Assembly (NCBI GenBank): GCA_964386435.1
Contig: CAYLSV010000050.1
Span: 1-23,654 of the forward strand
Reading direction: 5' to 3'
DNA length: 23,654 nt
Source of the DNA: CAYLSV01 sp964386435
GTDB taxonomy: Bacteria > Planctomycetota > Phycisphaerae > Tepidisphaerales > Tepidisphaeraceae
The position numbers were made by a program, and so were the translations under genes. The notes below the pieces were generated by a model. It searched no databases. It had not been told where the DNA came from and worked only from the letters and a program-made list of their open reading frames with translations. Of the stretch, positions 1 through 7,507 are shown piece by piece. The first letter of the stretch is position 1. Each line of letters begins with the position of its first letter.

Positions 1-2
1 CC

Positions 3-1535
<1,533 letters not shown>

Positions 1536-1569
1536 TTCGCCCAAGCCCCCAGCCTGCACAACCCGCACC

Positions 1570-1605
1570 CGCCGCCCCCGCCCATCCGCGGGGGCGGCGT
1601 TTTTT
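1570..1605 (+). terminator. Intrinsic terminator of ilvB
   Basis: A perfect 12-bp GC stem (1570-1581 with 1588-1599) with a 6-base loop, followed directly by six Ts at 1600-1605. It lies 34 bases after the ilvB stop. Confidence 0.93.
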
Positions 1606-1629
1606 GGTCCTGTAATCTTCTAAAACCCC

Positions 1630-1658
1630 TTGACGTGCGCCTAACGTGCGGCCATCCT
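1630..1658 (+). promoter_or_regulatory. Possible sigma70-type promoter for the PEP-CTERM gene
   Basis: TTGACG at 1630-1635, a 17-base spacer, then CATCCT at 1653-1658, in the gene-free stretch between the ilvB terminator and the start at 1750. The -35 box is good and the -10 box is poor, so this is a weak prediction. The gene itself has a clear ribosome site (GGAGAA, 1741-1746). Confidence 0.3.
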
Positions 1659-1749
1659 GTGACAAGCCGTCGAATCCGACGGCCGGAGAAACCAACCGCC
1701 GCTCCCCGAACCTCCCTTCGTCACAGCGGTCCTTCCCCACGGAGAAAAC

Positions 1750-2652
1750 ATGAACGCACGCACCCTCCTCGCCGCCACCGCGGCCGTCGCCCTCCCGGCC
1801 GTCGCCTCGGCCCAACTCTACAGCTCGCCGGTCGAGAGCTTGTCCGACTTCGACGTCGTCGCCACCACGGACGCCTCGGCGACCGTGGTTGACTACTCGA
1901 ACTTCCTCGCCTTCAGCGCGGCCCAGTCTTTGCCCGAAGCCCCCAACACGGCCCCCGGTGACGCGGCCACCACCGGCATCCTGTTCGTCGCCAACCAGCT
2001 TCAGGGTGCCGCCGCCGGCGTGAACCTGATCCCGCTGGACGCCACCACGTCCGCACCGCAAACCTTCGCCGGTACCTACACGCTGCAGTTCGACATGTAC
2101 GCTAGCGTTGCGATTCCGATTCCGACCGGCGGCACCGAGCAGACCGTCTTCGGCGTCGGCTCGAACACGAACGATCCGTTCTTCGGCTTCAACGACACGG
2201 TTCCGTCGGGCATCTACGGCCAAGCCTCTACCGAAGGCGGCTACGGCACCATTGACTACGCCCTGTACTCCGATGATGGCACCGACATCCGCTTGGGCAA
2301 CGACACGCTGTTCGACGACACCGGCGCGTTCCCCGACGGCCCCCTCGCCGGCACGCCCGGCAACACGTGGCGGACCTACAACATCACGGTCGACCCCGTC
2401 GAGAACGAGGTCGAGTTCTACATCGACGGCGTCTTCATCCTCGAAACGACCGCCCTTGATCCGACCGATTTGGTCGGCTCGCTGTTCGTCGGTTATGGCG
2501 ACTCGTTCGGTTCGATCTCGGCTGGCCCGGACGAGCAGTACGGCGTCATCGACAACATCCAGGTGCTGGCCGGCGAGGTCGTCGTGCCGGAGCCGGCGAC
2601 GCTGAGCCTGCTGGGCGCGGCCGGGCTGGGTCTGATCCGCCGCCGCAAGTAA
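1750..2652 (+). CDS. PEP-CTERM sorting domain protein, exported
   Basis: A 300-residue secreted or envelope protein of unknown function. Residues 1-21 are a Sec signal peptide ending A-S-A before Q22. The body is rich in Gly, Thr and Asp and looks like a beta-sandwich; a segment with NTWRTYNITVDPVENEVEFY and I-D-G-V-F resembles concanavalin/LamG-like folds. Residues 279-300 are a PEP-CTERM signal: V-P-E-P-A-T, a short hydrophobic helix, then R-R-R-K. In known systems such proteins are processed by an exosortase and end up in surface or extracellular polymer. No exosortase gene is in this window. The ATG at 1750 is chosen because GGAGAA lies a few bases upstream and the signal peptide starts there. 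It has its own upstream region and a following hairpin, so it is probably monocistronic. Confidence 0.9.
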   Translation: MNARTLLAATAAVALPAVASAQLYSSPVESLSDFDVVATTDASATVVDYSNFLAFSAAQSLPEAPNTAPGDAATTGILFVANQLQGAAAGVNLIPLDATTSAPQTFAGTYTLQFDMYASVAIPIPTGGTEQTVFGVGSNTNDPFFGFNDTVPSGIYGQASTEGGYGTIDYALYSDDGTDIRLGNDTLFDDTGAFPDGPLAGTPGNTWRTYNITVDPVENEVEFYIDGVFILETTALDPTDLVGSLFVGYGDSFGSISAGPDEQYGVIDNIQVLAGEVVVPEPATLSLLGAAGLGLIRRRK

Positions 2653-2702
2653 AGCTCGTGTCGGCAAGCCGGCACACAGGCCGTTGATCCGAATCCGAAA
2701 CG

Positions 2703-2740
2703 TGGACGCGGCAGTCGGCTAACGTCGGTTGCCGCGTCCA
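2703..2740 (+). terminator. Hairpin after the PEP-CTERM gene, likely terminator
   Basis: A perfect 11-bp stem (2703-2713 with 2730-2740) with a 16-base loop, 50 bases past the stop codon. It is followed only by TTCATGTT, not a real T-run, so termination is likely but not certain. Confidence 0.6.
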
Positions 2741-2813
2741 TTCATGTTGCATGAGCGGTTCGTTTCTGCGAACATGCTAGAAGACCGCCAATCGCCCACA
2801 CGGAGACTAACTC

Positions 2814-3716
2814 ATGACCCGACCCGCACGCCGTTTCGCGGCCTTCACCCTCGTTGAACTCTTGGTCGTCATCGGCATCATCGCATTGCTGATTTCGATT
2901 CTGCTGCCGTCGCTCAGCAGCGCCCGCAAGTCGGCGCAGGAAGTGGCTTGCCTGAGCAACGTCCGCCAGCTCGGCACGGCAATGAAAATTTACGGCGTCA
3001 ACTTTGATGACGCGGCGCCCATCGGATTTATCGATCAGCCGCAGTTCAACTACGTGGTGTACTGGCACCAGAACGACACCCGCCACGACTACGGCATGAT
3101 GAGCCTGCTGACGCTTGACGGCACCATCACCAGCGGCGAAGCATTTTACTGCCCCTCTGAGGAGAACCCGCAGTACGGCTACGACGTGGTGAACGAGGCC
3201 GATCCGACCGACTCGGCGACGAACAACGCCTGGCCTTTCAACAACCCCGAAACCCACCCGAACACCAACACAGGCGTGGGTCCGGAGATCGGCACACACA
3301 CGCGGTTCAGCTACAACACCCGCCCGATGGCCGACTGGTTCCCCGACGGCAGCCACCCGACCGACGCCCTCAACCGAGCGGCCAACGGCTTCCTGTACGG
3401 TCGGCCTTACCTCGTCGCCGAGAAGGAGTTTGGCTTTCCGAAGCTGTACAAGCTCGCCGGGAAGGTGGTTCTGTCCGACGCGGTCATGTTCCCGTCGGCC
3501 GTCGAGTCGCGGCACGAGGACAAGGTCAACGTTCTCCGAAGCGACGGCAGCGGTGTGAAGATCCGTCGCACTGATTTTGAAACGGACCAGTGGAACCAGA
3601 TCAACGGCTTCCTCCCGGGCGTGCCGGCGTTCAACGCGATCTTCCTAGATGAGATTGAAGATGACGGCACGCCTGACCCGCGCGGCATCTGGGTCAACAT
3701 GGATCGCGCCAGCTAA
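2814..3716 (+). CDS. Prepilin-like protein with H-X9-DG C-terminal motif
   Basis: A 300-residue type IV pilin-like (type II secretion pseudopilin-like) protein. Residues 8-35 form a class III signal: a short basic leader, then A10 / F11-T-L-V-E15, with the conserved Glu at +5 of the mature protein, then a hydrophobic helix that continues into L-P-S-L-S-S-A-R-K. A prepilin peptidase would cut before F11; the -1 residue is Ala instead of the usual Gly. Near the C-terminus H234 and D244-G245 fit the H-X9-DG motif typical of the large planctomycete family of such proteins. These families are expanded in planctomycetes and their individual roles are mostly unknown. The start ATG has GGAG about ten bases upstream (2802-2805). 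A terminator follows, so it is probably transcribed alone. Confidence 0.9.
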   Translation: MTRPARRFAAFTLVELLVVIGIIALLISILLPSLSSARKSAQEVACLSNVRQLGTAMKIYGVNFDDAAPIGFIDQPQFNYVVYWHQNDTRHDYGMMSLLTLDGTITSGEAFYCPSEENPQYGYDVVNEADPTDSATNNAWPFNNPETHPNTNTGVGPEIGTHTRFSYNTRPMADWFPDGSHPTDALNRAANGFLYGRPYLVAEKEFGFPKLYKLAGKVVLSDAVMFPSAVESRHEDKVNVLRSDGSGVKIRRTDFETDQWNQINGFLPGVPAFNAIFLDEIEDDGTPDPRGIWVNMDRAS

Positions 3717-3739
3717 ATTGTTTCCACCGCTCAACGGAC

Positions 3740-3774
3740 GCCGCCCGCGACCTTGCTGTCGCGGGCGGCTGTCT
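3740..3774 (+). terminator. Intrinsic terminator after the prepilin-like gene
   Basis: A perfect 12-bp stem (3740-3751 with 3758-3769) with loop CTTGCT, followed by TGTCTTTCGTCTT. It lies 23 bases past the stop at 3716. An ATG that would lengthen the next gene (3753) sits inside this hairpin, which argues against that start. Confidence 0.85.
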
Positions 3775-3782
3775 TTCGTCTT

Positions 3783-4313
3783 GTGCACGTCCAGACTCAC
3801 TTGCTCACCGGTTGGGTGGTCGGCAATGCCGGGGGGCTTTCGCGGCGGGGGCGGTTGTTGGCGATGGCGGCGGGGACGCTGCATGACCTTGACGGGCTGG
3901 GCATTCTTGTGAGCCAGGAGTTGTACTGGGACTGGCACCATCGGGTCGGGCACAACGTGTTCTACTGCACGCTGTTGGCGGCGGTGCTGGCCTGGTTCTG
4001 CCCGGACCGGTGGCGGTGCTTTGGGGTGTTTCTGGTCATCAGCTTCTCGCACCTGGGGCTCGATTACCTTGGCAGCGGGCCGGGGTGGGGGCCGGTGTGG
4101 TTGTGGCCGATCCGTGAGCAGGCGTGGGTGTTCGAGGGGGCGTGGCCGTTCTTCAGTTGGCAGAACATCTCGGCGTTCGGGCTGGTGTTTGGCCTCACGC
4201 TCTGGATCGCCCGGCGGCTGGGCCGCACGCCGCTGGAGCTGATCATGCCGCGGCTCGATGCGAAGTTCGTGAACGCGATCGGTTTTCGCCGTTCCGCGAC
4301 GGGCGAGGGTTGA
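3783..4313 (+). CDS. YdjM/DUF457-like membrane-bound metal-dependent hydrolase
   Basis: An integral inner-membrane protein with several hydrophobic helices and the spaced His/Asp pattern of the YdjM/DUF457 family. Counted from the GTG start these are H6, H34-D-L-D37, W-H52-H53 with H57, and S-H90-L-G-L-D94. The family is predicted to bind metal and hydrolyse an unknown substrate; biochemical function is poorly known. I prefer GTG at 3783, giving M-H-V-Q-T-H at the N-terminus and 176 residues, because the only upstream ATG (3753) lies inside the preceding terminator. No strong ribosome site is visible. It is followed 13 bases later by the superoxide dismutase gene, so the two may be co-transcribed. 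Codon use is rich in G-ending codons (GTG, GGG, CTG), unlike the C-ending genes on either side. Confidence 0.75.
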   Translation: MHVQTHLLTGWVVGNAGGLSRRGRLLAMAAGTLHDLDGLGILVSQELYWDWHHRVGHNVFYCTLLAAVLAWFCPDRWRCFGVFLVISFSHLGLDYLGSGPGWGPVWLWPIREQAWVFEGAWPFFSWQNISAFGLVFGLTLWIARRLGRTPLELIMPRLDAKFVNAIGFRRSATGEG

Positions 4314-4326
4314 GTAGGTTCGGGCG

Positions 4327-5100
4327 ATGATCGAGAACACGACCCGTCGTCAGTTGTTGCGAGCCGCCCCCGCCGTTGCCGGATTGGCCGGCCTCACCGC
4401 GCTCGCCTCCACCGCCCGCGCCGACCACCACGAGGGCGGCATGCCGAAGAAGCTCGCCGACACCCTCGCCGGCTCGCACAACGGCAGCGAATACACCCTG
4501 CCGCCGCTGCCGTATGACGTCGCCGCCCTGGAGCCGCACATCGACGCCCAGACGATGTCGCTCCACCACGACAAGCACCACCAAGGCTACGTCAACGGCT
4601 TGAACAAGAACCTCGCCGCCCTGAAGGACCTCGCCGGCCCCGATCCCGACGGCGACAAGGTGGCCGCGACCCAGCGTGATCTTTCCTTCAACGGCGGCGG
4701 CCATGTGTTGCACACCTACTTCTGGGCCACCATGAGCCCCGACGGCGGCGGCCAGCCCAGCGGCGATTTGGCCGACGCCGTCAACGCCACCTTCGGCTCG
4801 TTCGACGCCTTCAAAGGCTACTTCAGCAAGGCCGCCGGCGGCGTCAAGGGCAGCGGCTGGGGCATTCTCGCCTACGAGCCCATCGGCGACAACCTGTGCG
4901 TCTTGACCCCCAACGAGCACGACGCCAACGTCATCGCCGGCACCTGCCCCCTGCTGCCGATCGACGTCTGGGAGCACGCCTACTACCTCAAGTACCAGAA
5001 CAAGCGGGCCGACTACATCGCCGCGTGGTTCAACGTCATCGATTGGGACGCCGTCGGCGGGCTGTACGCCGCAATGCGGAAAATGACCGGCAACGCCTGA
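4327..5100 (+). CDS. Fe/Mn-type superoxide dismutase with Tat signal
   Basis: Dismutates superoxide to oxygen and hydrogen peroxide. The 257-residue protein has a twin-arginine leader (T-R7-R8-Q-L-L-R, hydrophobic core, A-R-A near residue 32), so it should be exported folded to the periplasm. The SOD domain starts near Y56. By alignment to known enzymes the metal ligands are H80 (in L-H-H-D-K-H-H), H129 (L-H-T-Y-F-W), D213 and H217 (D-V-W-E-H-A-Y-Y). Y88 and H84 match the gateway residues. Gly125 is the residue seen in Mn enzymes at the position that is Gln in Fe enzymes, but the second-shell Gln of Mn enzymes is not clear (N196-E-H-D), so metal choice is not assigned. All catalytic residues are intact. 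The His/Asp-rich segment A-D-H-H-E-G-G follows the leader. Probably co-transcribed with the upstream membrane protein gene. Confidence 0.94.
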   Translation: MIENTTRRQLLRAAPAVAGLAGLTALASTARADHHEGGMPKKLADTLAGSHNGSEYTLPPLPYDVAALEPHIDAQTMSLHHDKHHQGYVNGLNKNLAALKDLAGPDPDGDKVAATQRDLSFNGGGHVLHTYFWATMSPDGGGQPSGDLADAVNATFGSFDAFKGYFSKAAGGVKGSGWGILAYEPIGDNLCVLTPNEHDANVIAGTCPLLPIDVWEHAYYLKYQNKRADYIAAWFNVIDWDAVGGLYAAMRKMTGNA

Positions 5101-5120
5101 TCGGCCCGATCCACGTTGTC

Positions 5121-6095
5121 TCACGCCAGAGCCAAGGCCAGTTGCTGATAGACCAGCGACGTGTTCACGTTGCCGGCGAGGTAGACTTCGGCACGGGCGA
5201 AGGCGTCGATGCGATTGCAGGCGGCTTCGAGGTGCTCGGCGGCGGGTTCACGACGCAGGCGGCGACGCTCGGCGTGGGCGGCAAGCGTCAGGTACATCGC
5301 GGCGGCTTCGCGGGCGGCAAAGTCTTTGCTGGCGAGCGGGTCGCGCTCGAGCGCCCGCTCGGCGAGGGCGGCGGCGGCTTCGGTGAGGAAGGCGGGGAGT
5401 TGTGCCGTGTCGCCGCGGTCGATCAGGTGGAAAAGGTCGGTTGCCCGTTGTGGCACGCCGTCTTCGTGGTAGCGAAGGGCGGTGCCGGGCGAGCCGTCGG
5501 CGAGGGCGGCGGCGGCCTGGGCGTCGGCGTCTGAGAGGCCGCGGCCGATGAGGATGGTTTGCACGTCGGCGTCGCTCAGGCGGCCGAAGCTCAGGAGCTG
5601 GCAGCGGCTGCGGATGGTGGGCAGCAACGCGGTCGCCTCGTCGGCCAGCAGCACGATCAGCGTCCGGCCGTGCGGCTCCTCCAGCGTTTTGAGCAAACCG
5701 TTCTGCGCCTGCGTCGTCATCCGGTCGGCCTGCTCGATGATGAACATTTTGCCCGCCCCGCGCACGCTGCTGCGGGCGGCAGGCTTGACGACCTCCTCAC
5801 GAACGACCTCAATGCCGAGGCGAGTGGCCTTGCTCTTGCCGGTCTTGTCGTAGAGGCGGGCGGCCTCGCGGCGGACGACGTGGACGTCCGGGTGCGTGTT
5901 GGCGTCGATGAGCCGGGCGGCGTCGGGATCGTCGCTCAGGGTCTGTTTGGCGAAAGCGACGGCCGTGGTGCCCTTACCGACGCCGGCGGGGCCCGCGAAG
6001 ATCAGGCCGTGCGGCAACCGACTGGCCGCACGGGCGGCCTCGATCTTGTCGATCGCGGCGGATTGACCGAGGATGTGGGCGTAAGGGGTCATCAT
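5121..6095 (-). CDS. holB: DNA polymerase III subunit delta' (clamp loader)
   Basis: Part of the clamp-loader complex that opens the beta sliding clamp and places it on DNA. The AAA+ core is clear: H-G-L-I-F then Walker A G-P-A-G-V-G-K-G-T (residues 35-43), a Walker B-like M-F-I-I-E-Q-A-D-R-M, L-L-K-T-L-E-E-P, and the sensor S-R-C motif in T-I-R-S-R-C-Q. The C-terminal half is a weakly conserved helical collar. The four-cysteine zinc module of typical delta'/gamma subunits between Walker A and T-H-P-D is absent; only A-R-L-I-D-A-N precedes T-H-P-D-V. I use the ATG at 6095 (324 residues); a TTG at 6110 would add five residues. No clear ribosome site is seen. It follows the TraB-like gene by about 43 bases on the same strand, and ends 20 bases from the convergent SOD gene. 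Confidence 0.9.
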   Translation of the reverse strand: MMTPYAHILGQSAAIDKIEAARAASRLPHGLIFAGPAGVGKGTTAVAFAKQTLSDDPDAARLIDANTHPDVHVVRREAARLYDKTGKSKATRLGIEVVREEVVKPAARSSVRGAGKMFIIEQADRMTTQAQNGLLKTLEEPHGRTLIVLLADEATALLPTIRSRCQLLSFGRLSDADVQTILIGRGLSDADAQAAAALADGSPGTALRYHEDGVPQRATDLFHLIDRGDTAQLPAFLTEAAAALAERALERDPLASKDFAAREAAAMYLTLAAHAERRRLRREPAAEHLEAACNRIDAFARAEVYLAGNVNTSLVYQQLALALA

Positions 6096-6138
6096 TGGGC
6101 TGCAACGCAAGATGACGCAGCTGCGTCCGGCGTCGAGG

Positions 6139-7092
6139 TCAGTCGCCGACGGTCATGTCCCAGGCCGTGAGATACTCGACCTCGCCCTGCTGCTCGAAGC
6201 CCATCGCCCGCAGCCGCTGTTCCATGTCGGGCATGTGAGCGGCCCCGTAGAAAATGCCGATCGTCTCGTCGCCGGCGTCGAGCTGCTTCTGCAGCACGTC
6301 CAGGGCGTGCTTGTTCCGCTCGGTGACGATCACGCTGCCGTTGGGCCCTTCGAGCATGGCCAGCATCTGGTCCATTTGCTGCATTTGCTGGGCGAAGATC
6401 AACTTGAGCTGCCGCGCCCGATCCGGGGCCTGCAGGGCCAGCAGGAGCGCGTTGACGTCCAGCGGCTCGACCTCGTTCATCGCCGGCGGCGGGCTGAGCA
6501 TCGACCGCAGCAGCATGTCCAGCATGCCCTCGCCCCGCTCGCTCTGCAACTGCATGAACCGCTCGGCCGACAGATCGGCGTGCACGAAATTCTCGGCCTG
6601 ATAATCAATGCCCTCCAGTTGATAATCCAACTCGAGGGCCGTCTTCATCATCTGCTGGAGCATGCCGATCAGGTTCAGTTCGCCGCCGCGGGCCTCCCGC
6701 CGGCCGTCGGCCCCCGGTGCGGCGGCCCCCTCGGGCTTGATCAGCTCGTACAGCAGCGTGTCGTAACCCTCGAACCGATCACGCAGCTCGCGGTAGTACA
6801 GCCGATCGCCGACGTGGACGGCCCCGATCAGATCGACCGCCTGGCCGTCCTCGTTCTCGTAGCGGATGATACTCGTCTGCAGCTCACCGCCGCCGGCGTC
6901 GTCGGGGACGAACCGCAGGAACTTCTCGGACGCCGAACGCTCGATCTGCTCAGCGTCGTCGATCTGCTCGGCGTCGTCGTGCGGATGTTCCGGATGCGGG
7001 TGGGCCGAAGCCGGCACCGCCGCCGCCCAGCAGCCGAGGCCGAGGGCGACGAGGACGCGGCCGAGGGACGAGAATCGGGTGGCTCGGGTCAT
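6139..7092 (-). CDS. TraB/PrgY/GumN (Tiki-fold) family exported protein
   Basis: A 317-residue protein with a Sec signal (residues 1-30, ending P-A-S-A) followed by a His-rich segment (H-P-H-P-E-H-P-H). The rest fits the TraB/GumN/Tiki fold: the two G-x-x-H motifs are G90-A-V-H93-V-G and G283-A-A-H286, with Y-D-T-L-L-Y-E-L (E116) and V-T-E-R-N-K-H between. In animal Tiki proteins this fold is a metal-dependent protease; bacterial roles are mostly unknown, so no substrate is proposed. The domain has a long inserted segment rich in Met, Gln and Leu (residues about 135-240). It is the first gene of a likely two-gene unit with holB, an odd pairing by function. The region upstream of its start holds a structured-RNA candidate. 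The Walker-type and radical motifs of other families are absent. Confidence 0.8.
   Translation of the reverse strand: MTRATRFSSLGRVLVALGLGCWAAAVPASAHPHPEHPHDDAEQIDDAEQIERSASEKFLRFVPDDAGGGELQTSIIRYENEDGQAVDLIGAVHVGDRLYYRELRDRFEGYDTLLYELIKPEGAAAPGADGRREARGGELNLIGMLQQMMKTALELDYQLEGIDYQAENFVHADLSAERFMQLQSERGEGMLDMLLRSMLSPPPAMNEVEPLDVNALLLALQAPDRARQLKLIFAQQMQQMDQMLAMLEGPNGSVIVTERNKHALDVLQKQLDAGDETIGIFYGAAHMPDMEQRLRAMGFEQQGEVEYLTAWDMTVGD
6943..6978. repeat. 18-bp tandem repeat inside the TraB-like gene
   Basis: Two head-to-tail copies of an 18-base unit (6943-6960 and 6961-6978), differing at one base. On the coding strand they encode D-D-A-E-Q-I twice, just after the signal peptide and His-rich segment. 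This looks like a recent in-frame duplication in a non-essential linker. Confidence 0.85.
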
Positions 7093-7275
7093 CGCCTCAT
7101 CCTACGCACCGTCGACGCCGCCCGCCGCCCATCCGGCCGCCAGTCCGCCGCCGCTCACCCTAATCAGGGCAATCAAGATGCAGCCGTGAACCCGCGGTAG
7201 AACCTACCGTAAGTTGGATGTGATGGGACGCCGTTGAGAAATTGTGTGACCCGTTGCACAAGTTACCCTAATCTG

Positions 7276-7480
7276 ATGACCGGCTGGAGATTTCGCCACA
7301 GGACGGCGGTATTGTCGAGCAGTCGCGGATACCGTGTCACCCGCCCGGCTTCACCGCCAGCGGGTGGTTTGGCCGGGGGCACTGTGCCGACGAAGGCTCC
7401 CCCCCTCCTTCGTCCGCCCCCGGCCTCTATTATTGAAGAACGCCCCGCTCATCGCCGAGCGGGGCGTTCTTCGTCTTTAT
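7276..7480 (+). ncRNA. Candidate structured RNA with four stacked hairpins
   Basis: The gene-free stretch 7093-7507 contains four adjacent perfect-stem hairpins: 7307-7312/7329-7334 (6 bp), 7338-7344/7360-7366 (7 bp), a two-tier one with 7371-7380/7416-7425 (10 bp) enclosing 7389-7396/7407-7414 (8 bp), and 7435-7450/7457-7472 (16 bp). Gaps between them are only 3, 4 and 9 bases. A further small hairpin is at 7195-7209. The last hairpin is followed on the plus strand by GTCTTTAT, and on the minus strand by AATAATAG, so plus-strand termination is favoured. A weak promoter-like pair, TTGTGT (7242-7247), 16 bases, TACCCT (7264-7269), would start an RNA near 7276. I see none of the conserved sequences of tmRNA, RNase P RNA or SRP RNA. 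The start and strand are inferred; a leader of the minus-strand TraB-like gene is the main alternative. Confidence 0.4.
7435..7480 (+). terminator. 16-bp hairpin terminator, best oriented for plus strand
   Basis: A perfect 16-bp stem with loop ATCGCC, followed on the plus strand by GTCTTTATAT. It is 36 bases past the stop of the minus-strand TPR gene, so it may also stop that transcript, although the minus-strand flank is not T-rich. Confidence 0.75.
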
Positions 7481-7507
7481 ATGCGACGACGCCGATGCGA
7501 CCGGCGC

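Noticed and set aside
3753..3782. Longer start (ATG 3753) for the DUF457-like gene
   Set aside because: It lies inside the terminator hairpin of the preceding gene; GTG 3783 gives the expected H-x-x-x-H N-terminus.
6112..7200. A 362-codon plus-strand frame opposite the TraB-like gene
   Set aside because: Antisense shadow; no domain, and the minus-strand gene has a signal peptide and both G-x-x-H motifs.
7371..7425. Two-tier hairpin as SRP (4.5S) RNA
   Set aside because: The conserved GGAAGG/AGCAG apical loop motif of SRP RNA is absent, although the stem shape first suggested it.
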